The position numbers were made by a program, and so were the translations under genes. This document shows, one piece after another, positions 46,001-60,052 of a stretch of 64,000 nt of DNA (position 1 is its first letter; each line of letters begins with the position of its first letter). This stretch comes from Amblyornis subalaris. Its lineage: Eukaryota; Chordata; Aves; Passeriformes; Ptilonorhynchidae. A model generated the notes under the pieces. The model had not been told where the DNA came from, did not search any database, and saw only the letters and a program-made list of their open reading frames with translations. Location of the stretch: assembly GCA_018881555.1 (NCBI GenBank), contig JACAXG010000110.1, positions 2,053,938 to 2,117,937 of the forward strand, in the 5' to 3' direction.

Positions 46001-49000
46001 GATAATACTTAGTAAAGAAAAAATCTGGCCAGTGATAGGAATGCTGCAAACGCCAATGTTGAAATTGTGTGTTGTCAGATTTTCCTTTCCTCCAAAGGGA
46101 AATATCGGACAGTTTCTTTTGAGTTACTGAGCAACTAACCAAAATGGCCAAATGAATGTTTTCTAAATATCATTATCAATAACACACAACTGGCATTCTA
46201 ACAAGCCCACGCTCTCCCAGGCTGGGAGGCAAGGGCCCCTGTGGGTGTGGAGGGCTGGGCAACCCCTAGCACTGCCGGCAGCTGAATGCCAAGATTGTGA
46301 AAATCGGGGAGGCCTGTCCTGTCTTGCTATCTGGCACAGGGATCATGGTGGAGATATGAGTAACTTTGCCTTCCAAGTACGAAATGATTGCTGGCAGTAC
46401 ACAGTGAACATGTCAAACTTGGAAGAATGTATTAAGAAAAGGCCCATCAGTGGTTTTCTTTCTTTAAATGGTAGCCACTGAAAAGTTATGCAAACACACT
46501 TCAGCTATGGAATATATAATCTGATATGTGGCAGATGTGTTTTCCCCCCTGCCCCCGCTTTGGCTCTAAAATTGGTCACTCCCAGTAAATAAACCCAGTT
46601 CCCTGGTTTTCTATCAATGAAACACTTCTAGCAGCCACAGGCTAGGGCAAAGGAAGCTGCGAAGAGAAGATAGTGAGGGAGGATAAGTCTGTGACTGCAC
46701 ATGAAAATGAGCCTAAACCAGAGGCAACTACCTGAAATGTGCACCCAGGCAAATGTGGTTGGTTTTAATAAAGCGGCTCCCTGATCCAAGACAATCTAGT
46801 TAAGCGGCTGGTCAAAGCAGTGTAGCTACATCAGAATTGTTCCTGTTTCTGCCCATTTCTCATGAAAATTGAGATAGTTTAAATCAGAGACTGTTCATGG
46901 AGCCTGTACCAGCTGCTGCAGGCCTTGGGATCCTGGTCTGGCCTATTCTAAGGCTTGATTTTGCAGATTCTCTCCTCACCCTCTCCTCATCTGCTGTCTT
47001 TCTCCCCACAGCTGCCAACACTTACCTCTTCACCCAGCCTCTAGTAAAAAACTTGCAGGAAAAACTCATAGGTCGTGTCTCAAGAAGTTACTCAGATTTC
47101 CCTCACTGCCTGATGAGGTATAAAGGACAAACCAAGAAACCACACTTCCCACAGAAGCCCTCATAGTACCTGATACAATACTCTGTCTGTGCATCTCCTG
47201 AGGCAATGAAACCATGCTGACGATGTGCATTATTTTTATTACCCTTTGAGGGAAAAATAAAAGGCCTGATTAAAATAAAATATTAGTTTAAGCTTTTCAA
47301 CATGTTTTCTTTCTTCCTGTATGTCTATTCAGTGTGAATACTTACCTACTAGTTCAAGAGTTTAACTCTCTCTAAATTATATTAATTATGAGCGTAGAAA
47401 ACAATAATGTAGCATCAAATGTCTTATAGATATTCTCTAAAACAAAAAGGGAGAAAACACTAAAAAATGGGGATGCTGAGATACTCAGTAAACACGATAA
47501 ATATGGATTTATCAGTCATGTATAATTTTTACAGGAATAACCTGATGTGAGAAGATAGATCTTTAAATTATTTGAAAAATAAAAGGGAATTTGAACAAAA
47601 TACCTGCTTACCCCGAGAAGAAAGATCAGTGACTAAAGAAATATGTGCAGACAGTGCTACAAAATACTTTGCATACCACAGTTGAATACAGATACAAAAA
47701 TTGGAATTCATGGAAAATTTTCTGGTCAAAGCTGCACCTTACTGTTTTCTGCTAGTTGAATTTCTGCTAGCCCATACACCCACTGCTGAGGGAAAATGAA
47801 ACTCTTGCAGTTTGATGATGGGCATTGAACTACACATGTTTCTTTTAGGCCTGGCATTTTTCAAAGTTAATAATAATCATAATTATTCCTGTTAATTTCA
47901 CACCGTTATCATTCTGGATCCATGAGCAGGCCGAATTGTCTGCCAGACATAAAGAACTTGAACTAAAATCCAAATCAGCATTTCTCTATTGACATTGGAT
48001 CATTTGGTCCAGAGAACAACACAGGTCTTCTCTGAGCTTTCTGCTTTGGTCTACTTAAGAAGTCCATTGACCTTATTCTCAGTCTAAAAGCCCATGGCAG
48101 CTCCCTTTTGACCTGCCTGATGTCAGCACCCACTTCAGTCACCACAGCTTTGTCCCTAAACCAGGTCATCTTGTGCTCTACTGTTTCTTGAAAATACAAT
48201 TTTTTGGTTGTTCCACAAAGCCTCTTTGAGATGACAGGTCTTATGTGTGAGGTCTCATGTAACACACCAGTTTGTGCTACATTTCCCCTTCTGATTTTCC
48301 TTTTTCATCCTAGAAATGGACTTACACACACCCTAAATCTTCACATGTAGCCATGAGGCTTTAACATACTGAGGAATATAAAATATATGGTATCCTTGTG
48401 GTCAAAGGAAGTTATGGATATAAATCCAACCCAACCACTGCATGGTGACTTCATATGAAATATTCCCCAAACTAGTCCTGATGCTACATAGCATCTGCTG
48501 AATCAAAGAGAAATGAGGGAAGGAAGCCATCATTTAAAATACTTACAGGAATAAAATATGTTCAGGATCAGACTCTTTCTTTTGAGAATGAATTAGACCT
48601 CACATTCCTTCCGGCATTCTTCACTCAAATACAACCAAGACATCTGGTCAAGGGCTGCAGCACTGGTGATATTCACCCCACAAAGAAAAAGCCATGCATA
48701 ATTCCATTAGCTATGCTGGGGAAAAATTACTTTCTCAGTGTTCACTGACAATGAATGACTGGGTGATAAACTGCCATGATGAAATTTAATGGTAAAAAAG
48801 AGCCTTTTGCATTATGCATGCAGGGAAAAACAGCCCTAGCCTTACATACATATGGATAGACTATAAATGAGCAAATGTCTCTCAAGAAGAAATCCAAGAG
48901 GATTGGAATCACAGAAGAAAATTCTTTGCTACCAAAAGCTCCATACTAAGAAAGTTTAATGTAAGGATCCGTTAAAATGTATAAAAAGCAAAAGAGAAAG

Positions 49001-52000
49001 CATCACATGACACCACAGAAAAAAATAAACCTTCTTGTCCAAGGAATACTGTGTCCAGTACCCAGTTACCCCTGCTCAGAAAGGAAAAGGTTTTTAAAAA
49101 GTGTGATTGGGAAGATAAAGGAGTACAAAGCAGCTTTGGTGTAAAGAGAGTGATCAATGACAGGACTCTGGCATGGAAAGCAGTCAACAGCGAAGTGATG
49201 TGCTGGGCTTCAAAATCCCCAGCCAGCCTGAACTGTTGTCTGGATCCAGCAGGATGTCTGCCTGTGAGTGGTTTGTGTGCTCCATAGGATGATGTGGAAA
49301 ACTGGGGATGCTCTGTGCAAGAAGCTGTCACGCCCAGTCAATATAGCCAAATAGGGAAGAATTCAAGCTCTCTCTGGAAGAATTTGCTGTGATGAGTGAG
49401 GAGTGAGGCTTGGAGAGGAGGGAGGGTTTGAAAATGCACCACCTGGTCTGGGCAAGGGCTGGTAGGCAACTCCTGGCAGGGGGAGCACACCCCAATTCCC
49501 TCATGCACCACACCAGTCACAGCACAGGGCAACTCACTGGTGGTGAAAAGTGCTTTGCAGGGTGGGGAACATCTCAGACTGTGCTGGTTTTTGGGTGGGG
49601 TGGGAGAAGTACCAGACCTCTTTCTAGCCCACCTCCACAGAGGGCTGAAAAGCAACTCAGTGGAGATGGTCTGCCCTCATGCTCTCACCTCTGCATCTCA
49701 CTGCTGGTGCCAAGCTCTCCCTTCCTTTCCCATGATGTGCAGCAAGGGCAGGTCAGCATCCTGTCAGGGTTTGGAGCTTATCAGAAATGCATCAGAAGAA
49801 ACACAGTCTCTGGAAAGTGGTCTGCAGCTCCCACAAGAAAAGATTTATTGTACTCCTTTCTTCCAGCTGGGCTGGAGTAGCTGCACGAACATTTTTTTCT
49901 CTCTCTCTCTTTTTTGACATCTGACAGTTTGACTTCTGCCTGGAGCCTGGGAGCCTAGAGGTTGGTAAAAAGTAATCAAGAAGTAATTACTCTTTCAGAA
50001 ATAATTCAGTTCAGGTTTGGATACAATTTTAGATGGAGGTTTGAGGGCAGTGGAGAATTTTTATTGTGCTGGAGTATTCTGGCTCTGCCTTTGGCAGCAT
50101 ACACGAGGCTGTGTTTCAGCTTGCTCATTAGGGCAGAAATAAGCTGGCTTTCAGGAGCGCATGGGAACTTGTGTTTGTAACACAGTTACACTAAAAATCA
50201 GCGTTCGTTAACCTTCTGCTCTCTTTTTAAAGACAGCAATTTTGAATTTCCAAGCCCTTGCTACTTGCCATGAACCCCTTATTTTTAGGAAAAGCATTTC
50301 CCCTTTTTTGGTATACATGTTTCATCAAAAAGTTATTTTCGGTTGCAGCAATGGTGAACTGGGGTCAGTCAGTGGTGATGCTCACACAGTCAAAAGAGAG
50401 CCTGGCTATTGCACCACACACTCTAATACCAACCATTGTGCACTGCCTTCTTCTCTAGGTTCCGGTGCAGAAGGAGACCTCTGATGCCCCATTCCAGTTT
50501 CCTCTGCATTCCAGATGTTTGCTCTGAAAGGAGGAGGAGGAGGAGGGACTGACTGTGGCAGGTAGCACCCAGGTGCTCAGCCACTAGTGGTGGTGCTGCA
50601 TGCTGGTTGGCACTGCGTCCTTTCCCTCGGGCAGCAGCAGCTCACTGTCCCCCAGCCCAATGACAGATGCAGACACAAATGTTTTGGAGGCTGAGCGTAT
50701 TCCTGAACAGCTCTCTCCAACTTTCTGTAATACCAGTAAAATGTCTGCCTCGCCCCCACCGCATGGACCTCCCACCTCTCCCCATCCACGGTGAAGGTCT
50801 CTGCTGCTCCAGGGATGCTCCTGGTGGTCCACGCTGCATAGGGGCTATGGAGATGGATCTCAGGCAAGGACTGCACCTTGTGGCTCCTGCATGGTGTGCT
50901 GGCGTCCTTGCTAGATCCCAGGGCCAGTCTGCACAGTCAGGAGGCTGAGCTGCAGAGAAATATGGAGCTGCGAGAAACACAGTTTGGACAGCAGCTGAAT
51001 TATAATTCAGTCCCTAGTTTGTCCTGGTGAGTAAATTGTCCTTCACTCCAGACTAGAGAGTAAATCCATGGTTCAATCCTCAGTGATCCCAGAGAAGGGA
51101 GATAAAGCAAACCAGATGTGTGATTTCCCCATTTTCTGGCATAAACCTCACAAATGGAGGGGTTGCTCCTGGAGGTAGCTATTATAGTTATACTGCTGTT
51201 GAGAACAATTTTGTTTTCATCTTGACTTAGCCTAAATTCTACTGAAGCACACAAGACACCATATAAAGCAACATGTTGAAGCAGGAGTTGTGTGGCAGCC
51301 ACACTATTGCAGTGAATAGGGGCAAAGCAGAGAGGAATAGTTTGGCCACCAAACCAATCTGAGCGTGCCATGGGCAAGGGTACACCTTTTCCAGCTGCTG
51401 CACCAGCTTTCTCATGAGGACATTGTCATGATGCCGGTGCAAGCCATGCTGTAGCAGGACAGCTATTGGTAGGAGTGCTTTCTTTATGGGGCACCACCTG
51501 CCAAGCTAGTGGCATCTTGCTCACCAGGTACTTTGAAGTGGATTTTCAACAACCTCTTTTTACTTCTTAATTAGGTGGTAAAATTGGCAGCTAGACCTTC
51601 AGCCTAGGCCTGCATCAGTCCCAGCAGGACTCTGGCCTAGGACTGGTACATGGGCTTTGAGGGTGGTGTTTTCTCAGGCAGCCTCCCTTCAAGTCCTACA
51701 GCCATTCATTTGTGAACCAGCTCAAGCACCACCCTTTCCCCCATTTTGTGGGCCTGAAGCAGAGAAATCTGGCTGCAAACCAGCACAGCAAGCTAAAATA
51801 TACTAGATTTTAAGCATGTGGTAAGCACCAGTGGAGCTGACAATGGGACTGTCCCCCATTCTCCCTCTCAGAGAGCTAGACAGGGCCTTGTATCCTTGCA
51901 TCTGCCAGAGTCCTTGACCTGGCATTCCAGAAATGCTCCAGATCCAGCATGTTCCACACAAGGTGCTTGCAGACTGCATGCACAAGCCAGGAAGGAGCTG

Positions 52001-55000
52001 TGCGCCTAAGGCCCACCAAAGGGTACTGAAATGGGCATTGCTCCCTCACTCCCACCTCACTCTGAAGGAGGAGCTGGGAACATCACAGGCCCCAGGATGT
52101 ACATGATAAACATCTCCAAATGCCTTTGCCTTTTCCCTTCACTTTCCTTTACTCTCAGTTATTGTAGGGAGCTCTCAGCCCTCAGTCAAATCTGAATGAA
52201 TGGCACCAAAACCAGTGCCGCCATAGCCCGGTTTTACATCAGAGACGAAGCAGAAGTCCCTTTTCCTGAAGCTTGCATGGATGTACTTCCTCTCCCCATC
52301 ACTGCCAACCATGCCAGCATGAGGAGGGACAACTCCCATGGCCAGCTCACTGCATGAGTGCAATCTGCAGGGCAGACACTCGTGAGACCCCAGATGTCCC
52401 AACTCCCAGGTGTAGCTGGATCCTTGCTCCTACTTCCCTTGTCTGGCCCATAGACTTCGTCTGGTAGGTGCAATACTACAGATTTGGCTTTCCTGATGTG
52501 CACGCAGCCAGCTTGTAGTGCTTTGCAATTCAGCATGCAATCATTTTAATGGCTAAACCCAGGTTGCTCGGTGTGCCGAGCAGCTCTAAGGCAAAAGAGC
52601 TGGCATGTTCCCATGTGTCTTGCTCTCTGTTTCACCGGGCTGCATTAGCAGACCTGCATTCAGCTGCTGTATATCAGTATCCAGTTAGACAGCTTTAAGT
52701 GTTTCCTCAGGCTAAACCCACACTAAAGCAAAGGATTAAATTCTGAGGACTGCTCCTGGAGATTTGAATTTTGCTTCCTGCTTTTTTATTTTTGGACAAA
52801 GATCCATTATATCAAAAGAAATTTTTGCAAACTTCAGCTACAATCAACAGGAGTTCACCTGACTAAAGACCCTTGCTTTTAAGACAAGCCAAAGAAAGTT
52901 AAATATGCTTTGTATTAAGTATGAACTCCTCACCATATCAGGGATTTTCCAGCTCTGCTAGTAATGTGTTCCATAAAAGAGCAAAGATAGGCAGATAGAC
53001 AATTTTTTTAAAAAGTGTAATTCACTAGAACACTCTCCCATTATTTGAACTTATCATCTTGGGTCTGGTTGAAATTATCAGCTAAACAGAAGTACACCAT
53101 GGCTTACTTGTCTGATTTGGGTGTAACTCAGTGGTAAATCTCTGACAACGCAGTTATCAAAATTTGTGTGTGCATGTCATGCACACGCAGTTATTGCAAC
53201 ATATATAGCACTATGGCATGGTACAGCTACAAAATGACACCACTTGCCATCAAGCATCTTCATGTATTTGCAGGGCCCCTTGTGCCATGGTTATTGACAA
53301 CACTTTTATTTCACAGGCTCAGAAATGGAGTTCTGTGGGGTTTGGGTTTTTTTAAGGGGATGGAGCAAAATTCCAACTTTTATCATGGAGTGTTGTGGCC
53401 ACATGGTGGTTTTGCTTCTAGGCTGTGTTTGCAGGCTACCAGCACTCCACTTACACTGTGGACTTACAGTAAATTAAATCATCATTGTAGTATACTCTCC
53501 TTAATTCAGACCCTTATGCCTGCTTCATTAATAGTTAATAGTTGGTCTGCATGAGCTACAACACAGTAGCAAAATGATCATGAATAATTTTTTGCGTATC
53601 TCAAAAGTATCATGTATTTTAGCACGGTGGATTAGCTACCTGAGACTTTTTATCAGAAGCATATGATTTAGACTGGCTATTCATCACCTATCCTCTTTTG
53701 AATATCTTCACTAGATGAGATGAATAAAAAGGACTGTTAACAGATCAGCAGAAAAATAGTCATCTGTAGGGGAGAAAAAAGATGAACAAATCTTGAAGAA
53801 TATTAGCAAAATAATTGAATAAAGAAAAAAATTCACAGTAGCTAATTTGGACAACCTGTGAATCACTGAATTTTAGTCTGGAAAATCTGTAAGAAGTCAA
53901 GTCAGCTTTGACATGAACTCTGTGGCTTCATGCAGTGCTGATTTCTTATGGCTATGGTATAAGCAGCAAAACTCTTTGGTAGCACATTGTTGTATAGATA
54001 TTTTACAAGAGATGATGTTTAGTCAGCCACCTGTGCTCTTTAACAGAGGATTTTCAGTCGACATACTTAAATAATGTTAGCATCTACCACAAAATGAGAA
54101 AGCATGTAAAGATAAATTAGGAGCACTGCAGAAAGAAACAGAACCATACTTTTTACAAAGTAAATTCTGCACATGCTTAAATTACTTGTGAATATGACTG
54201 AAAGAGTGCAAAACAATTTATTTTGAACTTTAGTTCCCCCTTCTCATTACCTCATCTCCAGAGGTTAATGAAAAACTGTAAATGTTTTCTGGCTCAGTAA
54301 TACACTCTTATGGATTAGAAATTTGCCAAGAGTATGGCCAGATGATTATAAGTGATCAAATTGCTGTTTGCATGGTTTTAGCCCACCCTAGTTGTGAAGT
54401 TAAACTTGTTATTTAAACCCTGAAAGTGGCTGAAGCTTCAAGGTTTTATCCCCTGTGAGAAGTGGAAAGGCAGTGTTTGGGAAGGGTCCCTGTCTCCCAC
54501 AGGCAGGCAGTCCTGTGGCCAGGCAGCCAGGGATCAGTGCATCAGGGCAAAAGGAAAAGCTCTGACCACAGGAGAAGAAGTTGTTCATTGGCTCTACCTG
54601 ACAGTACTGGGAGCAGCTGAAAAGGGAACAGGGAGGAAAGCAGCATTATACCACTGGAAGAGTGATTGGTCTTTGCAGGAGATTGTGTGATTAGATGTGA
54701 ATTTACTCTGGTCTAGAAACACCCCTTCGGCCTCTCACTTATACGTTAAGAATGTCTTAGGAAGTGGACTATTTTAGAAAGAGACCAAACAAGCCATCAC
54801 CACATGGATTTTCCCTAAGGGGTAAAACTCTGAAGTCTGTCATGTCTCATCACAGAGAAGCGGCTCAGAGAAAACCAGGTACCCTAACACATTCAATGCT
54901 GTGAGAAATCCTGAGAGAGACCTTCCCAGTTACTCCACATGGGATTCAGACATGGGAAAAGCACCAGAGAAGAACCAATGACCACACTTTTTTTCACCTT

Positions 55001-58000
55001 TGATGGCCATCATGTGGCTGAACTTTACCTGTAGTAGATGGGGGATGCTTGACTCTGATTCTTCAAGTGTTTTGCTAAACTAGTTTGAATTACCTCCCTT
55101 GTGCTGCGCTCTAAAAGATGGATGTCTTGCTAACTTTAAAGTTAACTAAGTCCTCAGACATACCTCTCTGACTTTCATTTAACTCTAACCACTTAAGAAA
55201 AAAAAGGTGTGTAGGCATCCCCTAATGCTTCTAGATAGCATCTGGTACTGATCATTGTCAGGTATGAAATACAAAACCATTTAGACAACTGTCTGATAAG
55301 GGTTTGATAACTTTTTATCTGCTTAAGGCAAAAAAGTCCAGATAAAGCTTTTCTAAGCATTTCCATTTTATGGTAGTTGAACTGTTCATGGAAAATTTTT
55401 GGGTGGTAATTTTCCTTTGTAGCATTCCGACTGCTGTCAGGCAGTGAATGATGGCTGATTGCCACTTCCATGTTTCTTACGGTTTTGACTTATTACCACT
55501 CAGTGCTTCTGATTCATTGCCTGAGTTCGTGTGTCAAACCAAAGCAAAAACCTACCGCTTCACACATGGCAAAGGCATCAGCTGACTACAGCTGGAAGAA
55601 GGCATGTAAAAACACAGTTTACTGAAGTGTCTTATAGCTTGCAAGTTTGTTAAATGCACATGCTAGCTTTTATTTTGCAGTGAACTTCCTGTGGGTGTAT
55701 CCATGTGTTGCCTTACTTTAGCAGCAGTCTTTGCTTAGATCAATTTTAGAGGATTTATTTTCTGAAATACTGGGCTTATACTTTGTACACAGTTAAAAAC
55801 TTCCTGCAAAGTTTCTCCAGTTTCATCCCTCATACAGTAGCCTTTTGCACAGTTCCTGCCATCCCTTTTTTCATTCTTACTGAAATATGCCAAACTCCTC
55901 ATCAGAATGAACCATGTAAGAGAGAAGGATTTTTAACTTAAATTTTAATATAGCCAACAAGACCTGTGAATTAAATTTAAATTAATTTCTACTCTGTGTG
56001 ACATTGTATATAAACTGTCTTCTGCAATGACAAATGAAAAAAATTATGTGACTGAAAAAGATCTGGTGCGATTTTGCAAATGCATTTAATGGCAATGTTT
56101 TTTCAACCTGCTTTAGCAGCAAATGAAAACAGAATGAAAGATGCTAGGTTTCAGCCAATACTGCGCTATGGAGTCCTCCTTTAGGCCATTAAATGTTTGG
56201 TTATGACAGATACTACAGCTTGAAAATATTCCTAATCTTAAAGCCATTCTGTGTTATCTTTCTGCATGTTGCCACTGCCTGCAAAGCCTAATGAGCCATA
56301 ATTTTCTTGAAATGCAACTGGACACCTAAGGTCTGGTATTTCCATCTTCCTTTCTTTCCCTCCCTCATTTTGGCTTCTTCTTTGATGGTTTCGCTTTAGT
56401 CAGATCAGCAAAAAAGATAGAGCTGCATTTCTACTAATAAGCCTCTTGGAGTCCCAGCCAATTGGTTGAAGGGCTGAGGATGTTGAAAATACATATCCAA
56501 TTATGATCTGGCTGTGGTCCCTGTTTGGCTAATGTATCAAATATCATTTCCAACTGAAAAAAGCACACCCTGTCACTAATGTTGTTTTATACATAGCACA
56601 AAGTGTACTCTTGAGAAACAGCCTGATCTTCTGATACTCTGCAAAGCTTTGTCAAAAATAGGATAATCTACCCAAAATACAAACCTAGACATACAGGAGA
56701 AAATTTATGCAAAGTTCTCCACCAAACTAGGTAAGGTACAGACAAGCATATTAAAAACCATGATTAATTCCATCCCAGGGATTTTTCGAGTTATGCAGCA
56801 ACATGTGCCCAAATATCACAGATTAGCATAAAAATCAACATTGAAAACTATTTTCTAATTGCAGAAAAAGCACTAATGGCATACGTGTGTGTTATGCACT
56901 AAGGAACGAGGCAAGAATTAAAGAACATAAACCTCATGGACAGAGGGAACTGTGATTAGATAAAGAAGCTGTTCAGAGATTATGTATTATTTTATTCCTC
57001 TACTCCCAAGCCTTTCTGTTCCAAGCTGTGTGACTGCACTGAACGCTGAAGAATCAAAGTCTTGTTTTGTCCCTTAAGATGTCATGATTGCTTTTCTGTT
57101 GCCTTTCTCCCTTTCTACTGAAAGATTTCTGTAGTGCACTGGAGTTTTGTGTAAGAGTCAATATTATTGTTTAGTTTTCCAAGATGAAAGACTGTTGGAC
57201 ACAAAAGATCCTCCCCTCAATTTGTGCATTGTGCTTAGTAAAAGTTTATTTACTTTTTTATGACTTGGAAAGGAGACAAGTGGTCTGGTTAAAAAAGGTT
57301 CTCTTTCCTTTGGTTGCTGGAAAAAAAGAAAAAAAAAACAACTACAAGCTGAAGCAGGAGAAACAAGAATATGTGAACTTGTTCCAAAATTTTAGTCCCA
57401 AATCAGTCAGCTATAAATAAATGCAGTAAGTCTTCAGAGAACTGGACTCTGTCATTTGTATATCTCATAAGTATGTTTTGCTTTTGCAAATACTAGACCT
57501 TATGCACTTTTCTTTTTGATATCCACTAATACTTGAGCACACAAAGTACTTGTACTTGTCCTTTATTCCATAATACCTTTATGAGAAATAAAGCACATTA
57601 ACTATACAAGAGTGCCTCCACCTAAAAAAAAGCCTCCCCCAGTAATTCCTATGCATACGTTGATTCAAAAGAAAAAAAAAAAAGAACATTGTTAAACATC
57701 AAGCAATGACAATGTCTTCTTTACTCTTGAAAGGAGTAACTGGACCTGTTACTCACTTAAGTCCAAATATTTTGTCACCTTCAAGTGGTATTCAGGATGT
57801 GTGCCTAAAAATTATGTAGGCTAGTGTCCTACATGACTTTCCATGCATACAAAACCAGCTGTTGGTAATAACCCGTCCTTTAAAAGTCCTGACTTCTTCA
57901 AATCAGCCCCTGGGCAAGCTGGACCCCCAGACAGCCCTCGGGAGTGGGAGCAGTGGTGGGTGCTGCTAATAGGACAGTGTCCTGAGGGAAAGGAGCAGGC

Positions 58001-59045
58001 TGCAGGATCACATCCAGAGAGACAAAGGGGGACAACAGGTTCTAGGTTAGTTTTTCTCTCAGATGTGCTTTCTCCCAGATGTGAACTCACACCACTGATA
58101 GATCCCAGGGACTTGTTTTCCTCCTTTTCAGTGCCCAGCAGTTAACCTGCAGGACACACAAAGGGAAATTCCAGAATCTGTCATTCTGCCAGTCCTCTGG
58201 ACTGCCTCACACAGGAGGAGAAGAGGCTGGAGTGTGTCTCAGATTTCCTTCTATCGACATTTCCCTGACTTCTGCTATGTCTTTTTAGAGCCATTGGCAA
58301 TGTACCAGTACCAGGGGCTAGGCCTGGCAAGGGCAGGGTTTTGTCACTCTAAAAGGGTTTCAGGAGAGCTTAGCTAGCTAGTTATGGTTTCAATTTGTCT
58401 TTCTAAAACTAGGCCTCTAGGGCCTGGCAAATGGCCTGGAAAAGTCTGTATAGACCTCGTGCTGTCAGCTTGATTTTACAGATCTCATTTCTGTCTGGCA
58501 GTTTTCAGGCTGCCCAGGGAGAAATTTGGCCAGTGGCTTGTTAGTGCAGAGGACACTTTCCAAGTGGGAATGAAGCCAAGTTATCATGAACTTTACTAAG
58601 AGGATGGAGAACACTGGCTCTAGGTTGAAGATGTTTTTCCAAAGATGAAACCAAAATCCCAAGCACACGAAAGGGAAAATGTTGCAACAGACAGTGTGAG
58701 ACCATGAACACTTAGTCAGGCCACCAGTTTGTTAGCAGCACTTCATGCACATTCATGAGCAAGACTCAGACATATTTTTTTGCTTTCTCTTTCTCATCGT
58801 GTTGGTTTTTAGGGTCCCTGCAAGCTCCAAGTAGTGGGAAGGGACTCATAGCAGCTCCCCATTTTGGAAGCTGGTGGCTGGCCCTACTGAGATGGGACGG
58901 GAACTAGCATGGCTGGCAGTGGCTGGGTAAGGGTTTGACTCAGAGAGCTCATTTTTAGGCAGGTAATTTCACTTCCTCTTGCCAATAACACACTGTACTT
59001 CCTTAATTTTCCATTGCACTAATATAAATTTATAATGATTGTATT
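40066..59045. other. Long unannotated stretch, no recognised repeat or gene
   Basis: About 19 kb without any mobile element that I can name. Simple sequence includes (GGA)n at 50530-50547, a CT run near 49899-49910 and short A runs at 57317-57340 and 57670-57685. Open frames of 125-156 codons (41079-41531, 49410-49880) have no motifs. A possible but weak 3' exon lies at 42246-42369 (see findings). Stretches near 45545-45625 and 56380-56540 look like candidate conserved non-coding DNA. Very old repeats could be missed. Confidence 0.5.
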
Positions 59046-60052
59046 TGTGTTGTGTTGACCCTGTCTGGGTGCCAGGTGCCCACCAAAGCTGCTCTCCCTT
59101 CGTCAGCTGGACATGGGAGAGAAAATACAACAAAATGCTTGTGGGTCGCGATGAGGACAGAGAGATCACTCAGCAATTGCTGTCGTGGGCAAACCACACC
59201 CATCTCAAGGAGATTAGTTTAATTAATTACCAAGCAAAATCAGAGCAAGGTAATGAGAAATAAATACATATCTTACAATACCTTCCCCCATCCTTCCCTC
59301 CTTCCTGGACTCAATTGCACTCCCAATTTTATCTCACTCCTCCCACTGAGGGGTGTATGGTGAGCAGAATGGTGGTTGTGGTCAGTCCATCACAAATTGT
59401 CTTTGCTTCTCCTTCCTCCTCCAGCTCTTCCCCTGCTCCAGTGAGGGATCCTTCCCATGGAAGACAGTATTTCACAAACTTCCCCATCATGAGTCCTCCC
59501 CATATGCTGTTTCTCTTCATGAACTGCTCCAGCATGGGTCCCCAAGGAGTCAGAAGTCCTGCCAGAAAACTGGCTCCACTGAGGGCTTCCATAGGATGAC
59601 AGCCTCCTTCAGGTGTTCACCTGCTCTGGCATGGGGCCCTCCAGCGGCTGCAGGTGGATCTCTGATCCACTGTGACCCTCTGTGGGCTGCAGGGGCACAG
59701 CTGCCTCACCATAATCTGCACCAAGGGCTGCAGGGTGGCTCAGCTCCAGTGCCTGGAGCACCTCCTGCCCCTCCTTCTTCACTAGCCTTGATGACTCCAG
59801 AGTTGTTCCTCTCACTTGTTCTCACTCCTCTCTTCATCAACAGTTGCACAGTTTTCTACTTTTTCTTGAATACGTTATCCTGGAGACTCTGCTACCATCA
59901 CTGATGGGCTCGGCCTTGGCCAGTGGCGGGTCCATCTCAGAGCAGCCTGGGATTGACTCTGTTGGACATGGAGGAAGTTCTGGCATCCTCTCACAGATGC
60001 CACTCCTGTAGCCCCCCATGCTACCAAAACTTCGACATTCAAACCCAATCCT
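59046..60052 (-). repeat. Near-complete solo LTR, about 1 kb
   Basis: On the minus strand it starts GGATTGGGTTTGAATG. It runs through GGTAGCATGGGGGGCTAC, ATGGACCCGCCACTGG and GTATTCAAGAAAAAG (a weak TATA-type region), then a roughly 450-bp tract of CTGCAGCCC and CTGCTCCAG-type modules. AGATATGTATTTATTTCTC and a TAATTAATTAAAC block (poly(A) region) follow, and it ends GGTCAACACAACACA. This order is that of a widespread avian ERV LTR. No internal retroviral sequence is next to it, so it is probably a solo LTR left by LTR-LTR recombination. Flanking GTATT (59041-59045) and GTATA (60053-60057) could be an imperfect 5-bp target duplication. Confidence 0.85.

Noticed and set aside
47975..48265. 96-codon minus-strand frame rich in Arg and Lys
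   Set aside because: I looked for a transposase or retrogene match and recognised none; the length is within chance.
53168..53186. Palindrome GTGTGCAT-GTC-ATGCACAC
   Set aside because: Eight-base arms from alternating purine-pyrimidine sequence are expected several times by chance in 64 kb.
59353..59904. 183-codon plus-strand frame
   Set aside because: Lies antisense within the solo LTR; similar frames arise in other copies of this LTR from its repeat modules.
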